Source: Comamonas serinivorans (GTDB taxonomy: Bacteria > Pseudomonadota > Gammaproteobacteria > Burkholderiales > Burkholderiaceae_C). From it: 64,000 bases of DNA. The notes beneath the pieces are model-generated. The model did no database searches and was not told where the DNA came from. It worked only from the letters and a program-made list of their open reading frames with translations. Position numbers and translations under genes: made by a program. This document shows, in pieces, positions 8,049-20,611 of the stretch (position 1 is its first letter; the number at the start of each line of letters is the position of its first letter). Location of the stretch: contig NZ_CP021455.1 of NCBI RefSeq assembly GCF_002158865.1, forward strand, positions 1,922,001 through 1,986,000, in the 5' to 3' direction.

Positions 8049-9473
8049 TCAAGCCTGGCGCTTGAGCACCACGGTGTGGGCCGAGGTGTTGCCCAGCAGG
8101 CCTTCCACGCCGTGCTCCACGCCCAGGCCCGATTGGCGGTGGCCCGAGAACGCGGCGTGCGGCGACAGGTGCATGGTCTCGTTGACCCACACGGTGCCGC
8201 TCTGGATGCGGTTGGCCACGCTGGTGGCCAGCGCCTCGTCCTTGCCCCACACCGTGCCGCCCAGGCCATAAGGGCTGGCGTTGGCGCGCTCGACCACCTC
8301 GTCGATCGAGTCGTAGCTGAGGATCGGCAGCACCGGACCAAAGGCCTCTTCGGCCACGACGGCGCTGTCTTCGGGTGGGTTGGCGATCAGCGTCACGGGC
8401 ACGAAGTAGCCGGGGCCCTCGGGCACCTGGCCTTCAAAGCGGATGTCCAGGCCCTGCTCACGCGCCTGGTTCACCAGCCCTTGCACGCGGCGGAACTGGC
8501 GCTCGTTCTGGATGGGGCCGAGCAGGGTTTTGGGGTCGTCGCCGGGGCCGACCGGGATGTTGCGGGCGTAGTCGGCCAGGCCCTGCACCACCTCTTCAAA
8601 CCGGCTGCTGTGCACGTACAGGCGCTTGGTGTCGATGCAGACCTGGCCGCTGTTGGTGAAGGCCGACCAGAACAGCTGCGGGATGAGCGAGGGCACGTCG
8701 GCATCGGGCAGCACGATGCCCGCGTCGTTGCCACCCAGCTCCAGCGTCAGGCGCTTCAGCGTGCGCGAGGCGCTTTCCATGACGCGGCGGCCGGTTTGCG
8801 TCGAGCCCGTGAAGCTCACCTTGTCGATGCCGTCGTGTGCGGTCAGCCAGGGGCCCAGCTCGTCGCCCCCGCTGATGACGTTGAGCACGCCCGGCGGCAG
8901 CAGGTCGGCCACCAGCTCGGCCACGCGCAGTGCGGTCAGCGGGGTCAGGGGCGAGGGCTTGAGCACCATGGTGTTGCCGGCCAGCAGCGGCGGAATCACC
9001 TTCCACCAGGCGAGCAGCACGGGGAAGTTCCACGGCGCCAGCGCGCCCACCACGCCCAGCGGCACGCGGTGGGTCACGCTCAGGCGCTGGGGCGAGTCCT
9101 CGTTGACCACAGGCGCGGGCATCTTGAGCTGGCTTTGTTCGCGCATGAAATGCACCAGCGCGCCGATCTCGCCCTGGGCCGAGGCCAGGGGCTTGCCTTG
9201 TTCCTGCGTGAGCAGGGGCGCCAGCGTGCCAATCGCCTGCTCGATGCGCGGGGCCATCTGGGCCAGCCGCTCTCGCCGCTGGTCTTCGCCCAGGTCGCGC
9301 CAGGCGGGGAAGGCGCGCCGCGCCGCGCTCACGGCCTGATCGAGCTGCTCGCGCGTGCAGTCCGGGGCGTGGGCGAACACCTGGGCCGTGGCGGGGTTGG
9401 TGACGGGCAGGGACGCCGTGCCGCTGACAAGCTGACCGTCGATCAGCATCTGGAAGGGGGCAGTGGAAGACAT
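8049..9473 (-). CDS. NAD(P)-dependent aldehyde dehydrogenase
   Basis: Oxidises an aldehyde to the acid. The 474-residue protein has the family layout: PWNFPVLLAWWK, KPSPLTPL, FTGSTQTGR (cofactor binding), the general base Glu in LELGGNDAG, and the nucleophilic Cys in NSGQVCIDTKR. It is the last gene of a minus-strand block (alcohol dehydrogenase, P450, reductase, this gene). That order suggests stepwise oxidation of a hydroxylated substrate to alcohol, aldehyde and acid. The substrate is not apparent from sequence. Confidence 0.88.
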   Translation of the reverse strand: MSSTAPFQMLIDGQLVSGTASLPVTNPATAQVFAHAPDCTREQLDQAVSAARRAFPAWRDLGEDQRRERLAQMAPRIEQAIGTLAPLLTQEQGKPLASAQGEIGALVHFMREQSQLKMPAPVVNEDSPQRLSVTHRVPLGVVGALAPWNFPVLLAWWKVIPPLLAGNTMVLKPSPLTPLTALRVAELVADLLPPGVLNVISGGDELGPWLTAHDGIDKVSFTGSTQTGRRVMESASRTLKRLTLELGGNDAGIVLPDADVPSLIPQLFWSAFTNSGQVCIDTKRLYVHSSRFEEVVQGLADYARNIPVGPGDDPKTLLGPIQNERQFRRVQGLVNQAREQGLDIRFEGQVPEGPGYFVPVTLIANPPEDSAVVAEEAFGPVLPILSYDSIDEVVERANASPYGLGGTVWGKDEALATSVANRIQSGTVWVNETMHLSPHAAFSGHRQSGLGVEHGVEGLLGNTSAHTVVLKRQA

Positions 9474-9568
9474 GGAGGCTCCTCAGACAAAGACACACAA
9501 GGGATCGTGTTCACCGGCGGCTGTGGGGCACAGCCGAACGGGCGCACGGACGACGGAGACGGTGGCGC

Positions 9569-10543
9569 TCACAGGTCGAGCACCAGCAGGGGCGAGCAGG
9601 CGCGCGAGCAGCACGGCGTGAACAGCTCGCCGCTGTCGTGTTCGGCATCGGTCAGGAAGACGTCGCGGTGCAGCGGCGTGCCCGCGAGCACGCGCGTGAC
9701 GCAGGTGCCGCAGGTGCCTTCCGAGCACGAGGTGTAGAGGTCGACACCGGCTTCGACGAGCACGTCGGCCACCGAGCGGTCGGCCGGGATGTGCAGCACC
9801 TGGCCGCTGCTTGCGAGTTTCACCTCGAATGCGCCGTCGCCGGTGGTGTCCACGGCCAGGGGCTTGAAGTACTCGACGTGCACGCGCGCTGGGGCGATGC
9901 CGAGGGCTTCGGCTTGCGCGCACACCCAGTCGATGAACGCCGTGGGGCCGCAGACGTAGACCTCGTCGTCGCCGACGGCCTGCCTCTGCAGGATGGGGGT
10001 GAGCACCGCCTGCTGCTGCGCGATGTCCTCGTGGAGGTGCCGGTGAGCCTGCGCGCCAAAAGCCGCCAGCTCGTCCGCGAACGCGGCCTTGGCCGGGCTG
10101 CGGGCGCAGTGGTGCAGTTCAAACGGCGTGCCCGCCGCCTGCAGCGCATGGGCCATGCACAGCAGCGGGGTGACGCCGATGCCGCCCGCCAGCAACACGC
10201 TGCGCCGCTGCACCTGCAGCGGAAAGTGGTTGCGCGGGGCGCTGATGGTCAGCTGCGCACCGACGGGACAGCCGTCGTGCAGGGCGGCCGAGCCGCCGCG
10301 CGATGCCGGGTCGCGCAGCACGCCGATGACGTAGCGGTCGGATTCGCTGGGCGGGTTGCACAGCGAGTACTGCCGCACCAGGCCCGGGCCGGCATGCACG
10401 TCGATGTGCGCACCGGCCTCGAAGCGCGGCAGCGGGGCGCCGTCCAGGGCCCGTAGCTCCAGGGCCACGGTGTCGTCGGCCAGGGGCCGTCGCCCGGCCA
10501 CCCGGACGGTGAAGGTGGGTTCGGCAGTCAAAGGTGCATGCAC
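9569..10543 (-). CDS. PDR/VanB-family oxidoreductase (FMN, NAD(P)H, plant-type 2Fe-2S)
   Basis: Moves electrons from NAD(P)H through a flavin to a C-terminal [2Fe-2S] ferredoxin domain. Order in the 324 residues: flavin domain with RQYSLCNPP, nucleotide domain with GGIGVTPLLCM and VYVCGPTAFI, then the ferredoxin loop CSEGTCGTC plus a later Cys. The best start is GTG at 10543 (a ribosome site GGAG lies about 9 nt upstream), 20 nt after the P450 stop. The longer ATG-initiated frame would overlap the P450 gene widely. Its likely partner is the adjacent P450, an arrangement resembling an unfused CYP116B. An oxygenase elsewhere is the alternative. Confidence 0.85.
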   Translation of the reverse strand: MHAPLTAEPTFTVRVAGRRPLADDTVALELRALDGAPLPRFEAGAHIDVHAGPGLVRQYSLCNPPSESDRYVIGVLRDPASRGGSAALHDGCPVGAQLTISAPRNHFPLQVQRRSVLLAGGIGVTPLLCMAHALQAAGTPFELHHCARSPAKAAFADELAAFGAQAHRHLHEDIAQQQAVLTPILQRQAVGDDEVYVCGPTAFIDWVCAQAEALGIAPARVHVEYFKPLAVDTTGDGAFEVKLASSGQVLHIPADRSVADVLVEAGVDLYTSCSEGTCGTCVTRVLAGTPLHRDVFLTDAEHDSGELFTPCCSRACSPLLVLDL

Positions 10544-10563
10544 GGCAGAACTCCAGGCCTCGC

Positions 10564-11868
10564 TCAGCTCACCACGCAGTGCAGGGGCAGCGTCTTGGGC
10601 CCGCCCACGAACAGCGTGGCCGTCATGCGCATCTCGCCGGCCAGGCTCACGCTTTGCAGGCGCGGGATCAGCGCCTCGAACAGGATGCGCAGTTCCATCT
10701 TGGCCAGGTGCTGGCCCAGGCAGACGTGGCCGCCAAAACCAAACGCCAGGTGGCGGTTGGGCTTGCGGTCGATGTCGAACACGTTGGGGTTGGCGAACAC
10801 GTCCTCGTCGCGGTTGGCCGAGAGGTAGCACAGCATCAGCCAGTCGCCTTCGCGGATGGTGCGGCCGCGGATCTCCGTGTCGGCCATGGCGGTGCGCATG
10901 AAGTGGCGCACCGGCGTGGCGACGCGGATGGCTTCGTCGATGAAGGCGGGGATCAGCTTGGGGTCGTCCTTGAGGCGCTGCAGCAGGCCGGGCTGCGTGG
11001 CCAGGGCATGCATGGCCATGGTGGCGGTGGACGAGGTGGTGTCGTGGCCGGCCGTTGCCACGATCATGTAGTAGCCCAGCAGCTGCAGGGGATCCAGCGG
11101 CTGGCCGGCGACGGTGCCATTCGCCAGCAGGGTGGCGATGTCGTTGCGGGGATCCTGGCGGCGCGCTTCGGTCAGCGCGTTGAAGTAATTGCGGAAGTCG
11201 CCCACGACTTCCATCATGACCTTGGCGCGCTCTTCGGGGCTCACGGCGGCGCTCTGGCGCTTGAGGTCCGGGTCTTCGGCGCCGAACAGCTCTTGCGTGA
11301 GCTTGAGCATGCGCAGCTCGTCTTCAGGCGGCACGCCCAGGATGTCCATGATGACGTGCAGCGGGTAGTACAGCGCCACGTCGTTGACGAAGTCCACCAC
11401 CTGGCCCTGGGCGCTCAGGCTGCTCAGCTTGTCCACGCTGGTCTGGGCCAGCTGCTTGATGCGCTCGTCGAGCTTGAGGATGCTGTTCGGCATGAACCAG
11501 GCCTGCGTCAGGCCGCGCAGCTCCTTGTGCTCGGCGCCGTCCACGTGGATCAGCGATTTGATGGGGTGGCGCGTGCCCTGCGTGGCCAGCACATGGTCCA
11601 GGTAGGCCTGCGGGGCGCAGGTGGGCGAGTACGCGCCATTGGTGAACAGCGCGTTGTCGCGCGAGATGGCCATGACGTCGGCGTGCTTGGTCACCACCCA
11701 GAACGGGTGAAACGCGGGGTGGTTCAGCCGCCCCAGCGGGTTGTTGGCGCGCATCCACGCATAGGTCTCGCACAGCCCATCGACGTTGGCGTAGTGCTTG
11801 TGGTCGACGATGGCCGCGGCGATGTGCTCGGGCAGGTCCACGGGGGCTTGGGCAAGGGCGGTGTTCAT
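10564..11868 (-). CDS. Cytochrome P450 monooxygenase
   Basis: A soluble bacterial P450 of 434 residues with no membrane anchor. It shows the I-helix oxygen motif AGHDTT, the K-helix ExxR (EAIR), and the heme loop FGFGGHVCLGQ with the axial Cys. It hydroxylates an organic substrate using two electrons from a redox partner, most plausibly the reductase encoded 20 nt downstream. The alcohol and aldehyde dehydrogenases in the same block suggest that a terminal or allylic/benzylic CH becomes an alcohol and then an acid. I cannot assign a CYP family from sequence alone. Confidence 0.93.
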   Translation of the reverse strand: MNTALAQAPVDLPEHIAAAIVDHKHYANVDGLCETYAWMRANNPLGRLNHPAFHPFWVVTKHADVMAISRDNALFTNGAYSPTCAPQAYLDHVLATQGTRHPIKSLIHVDGAEHKELRGLTQAWFMPNSILKLDERIKQLAQTSVDKLSSLSAQGQVVDFVNDVALYYPLHVIMDILGVPPEDELRMLKLTQELFGAEDPDLKRQSAAVSPEERAKVMMEVVGDFRNYFNALTEARRQDPRNDIATLLANGTVAGQPLDPLQLLGYYMIVATAGHDTTSSTATMAMHALATQPGLLQRLKDDPKLIPAFIDEAIRVATPVRHFMRTAMADTEIRGRTIREGDWLMLCYLSANRDEDVFANPNVFDIDRKPNRHLAFGFGGHVCLGQHLAKMELRILFEALIPRLQSVSLAGEMRMTATLFVGGPKTLPLHCVVS

Positions 11869-11900
11869 GGTGGGTCTCCAGGGGCTGTCAGCGTGCTTTC

Positions 11901-11954
11901 AGGGGTATGGCCACCAATCCGTTGATCAAAAATAGGCAGCCAGTGTGTACTGCT
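11901..11954. repeat. Dispersed GTAT-N38-GTAC repeat, copy 5
   Basis: Left arm AGGGGTATGG (GTAT 11905-11908); right arm GTGTACTGCT (GTAC 11947-11950); spacer 38. The left half CCGTT is present but its inner partner has decayed. It lies in the 132-nt gap between the P450 and alcohol dehydrogenase genes. Confidence 0.65.
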
Positions 11955-12000
11955 GGGTGTGAGACGGTGAATGTGAGATGGTGCGTGAGGTGCGGCGGCG

Positions 12001-13110
12001 TCAGGGCAGCAGCACCGGCTTGATGCACAGGCCTTGGTGCTGCTCGGCCACGGCGCGGTTGATGTCGGCCAGGGGGTAGGTGGTGATCAGGCGGTCAAAC
12101 GGAAAGCGCCCTTGGCGGAACAGGTCGATCAGCTGGGGGATGAACACGTCGGGGTCGCTGTCGCCTTCGATGATGCCGCGGTAGGTGAAGCCCTTGCCCA
12201 TGGCCTCGATCAGCGTGCCCGGCAGGCTCATGCCCACGGCATGCAGCGGCGGGATGCCGACGAAGCCGAAGGTGCCCTTGGGGATCAGCACCTGCGGCGC
12301 GATGGCGATGACGGCGGGCTGGCCGCTGGTGTCGAGCATGAAGTCCACGCCGTCGGCCTCGATGGCGCGCACGGCGGCGGCCAGGTCGGTGTGCGCCGCG
12401 GGGTCGATGACGTGCGTCGCGCCCAGCGACAGCGCCATCTCGCGCCGCGCCGCGTTCGGCTCAACCACGAGGATGGTGCGGCAGCCCTGCACCACGGCCG
12501 CCATCACGGCCGACAGGCCCACCGCACCGCCGCCGGTGACCAGCAGCGACGAGCCGGCGGGGCAGGCGAACGAGCGCATGACGGCGCCGGCCCCCGTTTG
12601 GATGCCGCAGCCCAGCGTGCCGGCGATCTCCAGCGGCACGTCGTCCGGCACCTTGACCACGTTGCGTTCGCGGGTCAGCGCATGGCTGGCAAACGACGAT
12701 TGCCCAAAGAAATTGCCCGAGACCTGGGTGTCGCCCTGCCGCAGCGACTTGCTGCCGTCGGGGCGCACGCCAGCGTAGTTCAGCGCGCCCATGGTGTGGC
12801 AATAGGCCGGATCGCCGTGCGCGCAATGGGCGCAGTGGCCGCAGGACGCAAAGCTGATGGTGACGCGGTCGCCCACCTGCACCTTGCGCACGTCTTCGCC
12901 GATCTGCTCGACCACGCCTGCGCCCTCGTGCCCCAGCACGGCCGGGAAGGTCAGCGGCATGATGCCCTGCGTCGCCGCCAGATCGGTGTGGCACAGGCCC
13001 ACGCCCACGATGCGCACCAGGATCTCGCCGGCGCGCGGCGTGTCCAGCTCCACCTCCTGCAGCTGAAATGGGGCGTGGGCTTCGGGGGTGAGGGCGGCCT
13101 GAATCTTCAT
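12001..13110 (-). CDS. Zinc-dependent alcohol dehydrogenase, aryl/allyl-alcohol (XylB-like) type
   Basis: Medium-chain NAD-dependent alcohol dehydrogenase of 369 residues. Catalytic zinc ligands appear in GLCHTD and GHEGAG; structural zinc cysteines in CGHCAHCAHGDPAYC; the Rossmann motif is GGGAVGL. The sequence resembles benzyl-alcohol and geraniol dehydrogenases more than short-chain alcohol enzymes. It is the first gene of the P450 block on this strand, so it probably oxidises the P450 product. A long region with a repeat copy lies upstream. Confidence 0.88.
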   Translation of the reverse strand: MKIQAALTPEAHAPFQLQEVELDTPRAGEILVRIVGVGLCHTDLAATQGIMPLTFPAVLGHEGAGVVEQIGEDVRKVQVGDRVTISFASCGHCAHCAHGDPAYCHTMGALNYAGVRPDGSKSLRQGDTQVSGNFFGQSSFASHALTRERNVVKVPDDVPLEIAGTLGCGIQTGAGAVMRSFACPAGSSLLVTGGGAVGLSAVMAAVVQGCRTILVVEPNAARREMALSLGATHVIDPAAHTDLAAAVRAIEADGVDFMLDTSGQPAVIAIAPQVLIPKGTFGFVGIPPLHAVGMSLPGTLIEAMGKGFTYRGIIEGDSDPDVFIPQLIDLFRQGRFPFDRLITTYPLADINRAVAEQHQGLCIKPVLLP

Positions 13111-13744
13111 GGTGGATGGGGGTTGCGGGTGGCGGACCGCTTGCGTGCGAGATCGTCACGCAAGCGCAGGACAGACGGCAGGATCAATAAGGGATCGGTA
13201 TCGTTTCCTTTTCGGGATTATTCGAACTTGCCCTGTCGGCGGACATTCGGGAATACCCATTGATGGGGTTCGTGGTTCGATCTTTAACCGCAGTACACAT
13301 CGGTTTGCGATCAGCAGTGATCGAGGATGGCGGTGTACTGCCCAATGAGGGTCACCCGCAAAACGTGCTGGGGTGTACGGCCGGCGACAGCGCCGGCCGT
13401 TTCGCCATGGCGAGGCGGCGTGCTCGCTGCCTGGCGCTCGCGCTTGACCTGGGGGCGTGCGGGCCGGTGGCCCATGGGCGCGGTGCGGGGGCATGAGCCA
13501 GCAGCCGTGGAGGGTGGCGGGCCGGCTTGCCGGGCGCGGCGGCGGGCCTCTCAGTGCAGCCAGTCAAGGTGCGGGCAGACCGCGAGGCGGGAAGGGCAGC
13601 ACGAGCCGGCTGATCAGGCCATCGCGTGGGGGCGTGACGCACGCCATCAGCGGGCCGCGATGACAGGCCATGACGGACAGGCCATGACGCCCGCGCGTCC
13701 TGTGCGGCCCAGCGGCCAACAGTTGGCGCTGGCCGCGCCGTGGG
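13111..13744. other. Intergenic region between gntR and the alcohol dehydrogenase gene
   Basis: About 634 nt with no convincing gene. It contains repeat copy 6 (13290-13342) and a less GC-rich stretch from about 13175 to 13345, where the promoter of the P450 block is most likely. I could not pick a promoter with confidence. Confidence 0.5.
13290..13342. repeat. Dispersed GTAC-N38-GTAC repeat, copy 6
   Basis: Arms GCAGTACAC and GTGTACTGC are a perfect 9-bp inverted repeat (GTAC 13293-13296 and 13335-13338), spacer 38. The usual GTAT/ATAC is GTAC in both arms, a paired change that keeps the symmetry. Inner region TGCGATCAGCAGTGATCG. Confidence 0.85.
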
Positions 13745-14422
13745 TCAGCTGGTGACAGCAGGGGGCGAGGCGGCGGCCTCCAGCCCTGAGGCGAAATGCG
13801 CCTGCATGACGGCGCGTGCGTCCGCGGGCTGGCCGGCGCGCAGGGCGGCCATGATCTGCTCGTGCTCGTCAAACGACTGCGAGATGCGGCCGCGCTTGAG
13901 CAGCGAGTGGTGGCGGTGCAGCTTCATGAGCTTGCGCAGGTCCTGCACCATCTGCGTGCGCCAGCGGTTGTCGGCCAGCTGCAGCAGGCGCAGGTGAAAG
14001 GCCTCGTTGATGCGGAAGAACTCGGTGCTCGAGGCCGGGATGCGGGCGGCCGCGGCGCGCAGTTGCTCGTGCAGCGCCTCCAGCTCGGCCATGGCGTGGC
14101 GGCCGGCCTCGGTGTCCGAGGCGACCAGGCGTGCCAGCTCGGCCGATGCGTCGCTTTCGAGCAGCCCCAGCAGGTGGTAGATGTCGTGCAGGTCCTTGGG
14201 CGACGACTCGGACACGTAGGCGCCCCGGCGTGGCTTCATCTGCACCAGGCCCTCGGCGGCCAGCACCTTGATGGCCTCGCGCATGGGCGTGCGCGAGATG
14301 TCCATCTCGCTGGCGAGCTTGAGCTCGTCCAGCCAGTCGCCGGGCGACAGCTCGCTGCGAAAGATGCGGTCGCGCAGCTGATCGGCGACCTCTTCGTACA
14401 AGGGCCGGCGGTTCAAGGACAT
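13745..14422 (-). CDS. GntR-family transcriptional regulator (FCD / FadR subfamily)
   Basis: A 225-residue DNA-binding regulator. The N-terminal winged helix includes DQLRDRIFRSELSPGDWL and the recognition region SEMDISRTPMREAIKVLAAEGLV. The rest is an all-helical FCD ligand domain with the usual metal-site histidines (EAFHLRLLQL, HRHHSLL, DEHEQIMAAL). It sits between the P450 block (same strand) and the divergent methylmalonyl-CoA mutase gene, so it could control either. A palindrome at 14642-14651 in the divergent gap is a candidate operator. Ligand unknown. Confidence 0.88.
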   Translation of the reverse strand: MSLNRRPLYEEVADQLRDRIFRSELSPGDWLDELKLASEMDISRTPMREAIKVLAAEGLVQMKPRRGAYVSESSPKDLHDIYHLLGLLESDASAELARLVASDTEAGRHAMAELEALHEQLRAAAARIPASSTEFFRINEAFHLRLLQLADNRWRTQMVQDLRKLMKLHRHHSLLKRGRISQSFDEHEQIMAALRAGQPADARAVMQAHFASGLEAAASPPAVTS

Positions 14423-14872
14423 GGGGGCGTCATCACGGGTGGGTGGCGGAGCGGGTTGGGTCGAAGCGTCTCACAGGCGACAGGGGGCGCGCCACCGGCC
14501 AGGGCTGCAGGCGGGCGGACGGCGGCCGATTCACGGGCAAACCCTTGGATTGACGCGCAAAACGCCGCCAAATGCGTGCAAGAACCGGCCGGTGAGCGCA
14601 TGCGATGCCATTCAAAATTCATAATTACAGACGTGCGGCGCAGTGTACACTCAGCACCCGCTGAACCTGAAGCGGTAGGACAAACTTGTGCGCGCATGGG
14701 TGTTCAGCCCCCGTCGGGCCGTTGCTCTGGGGTCTTCTGCATGCCGTTGTGCCCAGCACAGCCCGCGGATCCGGGTGGTGAACGCCACCACCGGGTCCGG
14801 GCGGGCATGACATGCAGACGATCTCCGATCGACCGGACCGGCGCTTCCTCGCCAATTCACGGACCTGACCCG
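14423..14872. other. Divergent control region gntR / methylmalonyl-CoA mutase
   Basis: About 450 nt between two divergent genes. A short AT-rich island (about 14609-14630) followed by the palindrome AGTGTACACT is the only regulatory-looking sequence. The downstream 220 nt before the mutase start is GC-rich and I see no gene or riboswitch in it. Confidence 0.5.
14642..14651. promoter_or_regulatory. Candidate GntR operator palindrome
   Basis: AGTGTACACT is a perfect 10-bp palindrome. FCD-type GntR regulators commonly bind short palindromes of the TNGTNNNACNA or GTATAC/GTACAC kind, so this fits. It is 220 nt from either flanking gene start. No second copy is apparent. Confidence 0.35.
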
Positions 14873-17035
<2,163 letters not shown>

Positions 17036-17134
17036 CCGGCGATGCCCGCGGCCGCCGCGGGCATCGGCGGCTGCGCCTTGGCATGGCCGCTTCTCCAGGC
17101 CCGTCCTGTCGTGGCCTGTTGTACATTGTGTTGC

Positions 17135-17188
17135 AGGGGTATGGGTCTGCTGCCGTTGAAACCTGAACGGAAAGCAGCCCATACTTCT
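17135..17188. repeat. Dispersed GTAT-N38-ATAC repeat, copy 7
   Basis: Arms AGGGGTATGGG and CCCATACTTCT (GTAT 17139-17142, ATAC 17181-17184), spacer 38, inner CCGTT/AACGG with an outer GCTG/CAGC nearby. It lies between scpA and meaB. Confidence 0.9.
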
Positions 17189-17223
17189 ATGATCGAGCAT
17201 GAGATCCCGCTTTGATTGAGGCC

Positions 17224-18282
17224 ATGGACACCACGGACCGCATCCAGCACCTGACCGCCCCGGCATCGCCCGCGCAACAGCGCCGGGCCATGGCCAAGGC
17301 CATCACGCTGCTGGAATCGACGCGCGCCGACCACCGCGAGCAGGCCGATGCGCTGCTCAACGCGCTGCTGCCGCACACCGGCCGATGCCTGCGGCTGGGC
17401 ATCAGCGGCGTGCCCGGCGTGGGCAAGTCCACCTTCATCGAAGCGCTGGGCGTGTACCTGATCGAGCAAGGCCTGCGCGTGGCCGTGCTGGCCATCGATC
17501 CCTCGTCCACCGTGTCGGGCGGTTCCATCCTGGGCGACAAGACGCGCATGGAGCGCCTGTCGGTGCTTGAAAGCGCCTACATCCGCCCCAGCCCGAGCAG
17601 CGGCAACCTGGGCGGCGTGGCCGAGAAGACGCGCGAGGCCATGCTGGTCTGCGAGGCCGCGGGTTACGACGTGGTCATCGTCGAGACCGTGGGCGTGGGC
17701 CAGAGCGAAATCGCCGTGCACGGCATGACCGACATGTTCGTGCTGCTGCAGTTGCCCAACGCGGGCGACGACCTGCAGGCCATCAAGAAGGGCGTGATGG
17801 AGATCGCCGACCTGGTGGTCATCAACAAGGCCGACATCGACCCCGACGCCGCGACGCGCGCCCGCGTGCAGATCCAGTCGGCCATGCGCCTGCTGGGCAT
17901 GCACGGCAACCCCGACCACATGCACCAGGACACGGTGTGGCAGCCCCAAGTCATGCAGATCAGCGGCTTGCTGGGCCAGGGGCTCGACGGCTTCTGGGCC
18001 GCCGTGCAGGAGTTTGAGCGCCTGAACCAGGCCAACGGCCGCTTTGCCGCCCGCCGCCAGCAACAGGCCACCCGCTGGATGTGGGAGCGCATCGAGGCCG
18101 GGCTCAAGCAGGCCTTCCGGGCCAACCCCGCGGTGCAGGCGGCCCTGCCGGCGTTGCAGCAGGCGGTGCTCGACGGGCAGTGCGCGCCCTCGGTGGCGGC
18201 GCGTCAGCTGCTGCAGGCCCACGCCGCCACGGTGACCGAGGCGGCTGGCGCCAGCGGCGCGTTGGCCTCATCGGTAAATTGA
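17224..18282 (+). CDS. meaB: Methylmalonyl-CoA mutase-associated GTPase MeaB
   Basis: A G3E-family P-loop GTPase that loads and protects the B12 cofactor of methylmalonyl-CoA mutase (older name ArgK). In 352 residues the P-loop GVPGVGKST is at 62-70, the Mg/switch regions are IDPSSTVSGGSILGDKTRM and VETVGVGQSE, and the base-specificity motif is NKAD. The C-terminal helical part supports dimerisation. I chose ATG at 17224; an in-frame TTG at 17212 is an alternative and the ribosome site is weak for both. It follows scpA by about 190 nt, including a repeat copy. Confidence 0.95.
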   Translation: MDTTDRIQHLTAPASPAQQRRAMAKAITLLESTRADHREQADALLNALLPHTGRCLRLGISGVPGVGKSTFIEALGVYLIEQGLRVAVLAIDPSSTVSGGSILGDKTRMERLSVLESAYIRPSPSSGNLGGVAEKTREAMLVCEAAGYDVVIVETVGVGQSEIAVHGMTDMFVLLQLPNAGDDLQAIKKGVMEIADLVVINKADIDPDAATRARVQIQSAMRLLGMHGNPDHMHQDTVWQPQVMQISGLLGQGLDGFWAAVQEFERLNQANGRFAARRQQQATRWMWERIEAGLKQAFRANPAVQAALPALQQAVLDGQCAPSVAARQLLQAHAATVTEAAGASGALASSVN

Positions 18283-18289
18283 TTTGAGT

Positions 18290-18342
18290 TGAGTATCCAT
18301 GTGTTTGCGTTTGATAGTGAACGGAAAGACCGGGATACCCCA
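18290..18342. repeat. Dispersed GTAT-N38-ATAC repeat, copy 8
   Basis: Arms GAGTATCC and GGATACCCC (GTAT 18293-18296, ATAC 18335-18338), spacer 38, inner CGTT/AACG. It starts 8 nt after the meaB stop and lies before pccB. Confidence 0.85.
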
Positions 18343-18386
18343 TTGTTCATTGTTCTGAATTTCGCGTTTGACTGGACCCCTTCACC

Positions 18387-19919
<1,533 letters not shown>

Positions 19920-20155
19920 GGCATCGGCATGCTGCCCCGACACGCGCCTGCTTGCCGTCGTTTCAGCGGTCCCGTCCCGGAGTGGGCGGTGGCTTCTGGC
20001 CGGCTGGATGAAGCCGCCCGCCCCGTGTTGGCGGGCGAGGCGGCGCGTGCGCGTGAACAGGGTGGCGCTCGCCTGGTTCCGGTCGCTGATTCAGGGGCCG
20101 GTGCTCCGGTTTTCAGGGTGCGATTCGGTCGGCCGCTGTGCACGCAGGACACGCC

Positions 20156-20611
20156 ATGGAACCGCGCCTGACCCTGATCACCCTGGGCGTGGCCGATGTG
20201 GCCCGTGCGACGGCGTTCTACGAGCGCCTGGGCTTCGTGCGCGGTGCGAGCAGCAACGCGCAGATCAGCTTTTTTCAGGCTGGCGGCGTGGTGCTCGCGC
20301 TGTTCGGCCGCCAGGCCCTGGCCGAAGATGCGCAGATCGCCGCCGACGCGCCGGGTGTGCAGGCGCCGACCGGATTTGCCGGCGTTTCGCTGGCGCACAA
20401 CGCGCGCAGCGAGGCCGAGGTGGACGCCGTGCTGGCCGAAGCCGTGGCCGCGGGTGCGCACTTGGTCAAGCCCGCGCACCGCGTGTTCTGGGGCGGCTAC
20501 TCGGGTTACTTCGCCGACCTCGATGGCCACCTGTGGGAGGTGGCCCACAACCCGCATTTGCCGCTGAATGCGGCGGGTATGCCCGTGTTGCCGATGAAAG
20601 ATGATCGGTAA
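20156..20611 (+). CDS. VOC-superfamily protein (glyoxalase-like)
   Basis: A 151-residue single-domain protein with two beta-alpha-beta-beta-beta units: LTLITLGVADVARATAFYERLGF and FAGVSLAHNARSEAEVDAVL, then YFADLDGHLWEVAHNP. The latter (DPDGHxWE) is typical of the glyoxalase/bleomycin-resistance/dioxygenase superfamily. Function unknown; it is not the best epimerase candidate in the module. ATG at 20156 follows CAGGAC. The last 13 codons or so (from 20574) are formed by repeat copy 9, so the native C-terminus has probably been replaced. It lies between pccB and the ydcF-like gene. Confidence 0.85.
   Translation: MEPRLTLITLGVADVARATAFYERLGFVRGASSNAQISFFQAGGVVLALFGRQALAEDAQIAADAPGVQAPTGFAGVSLAHNARSEAEVDAVLAEAVAAGAHLVKPAHRVFWGGYSGYFADLDGHLWEVAHNPHLPLNAAGMPVLPMKDDR

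Noticed and set aside
13190..13260. GGTATCG near 13197 and GAATACCC near 13252, resembling repeat ends
   Set aside because: Neither has a partner at 37-38 nt, so the fixed geometry fails.
20015..20037. Hairpin CGCCCGCC/GGCGGGCG after pccB as a terminator
   Set aside because: No T run follows on either strand; a GC-rich inverted repeat alone is weak evidence.
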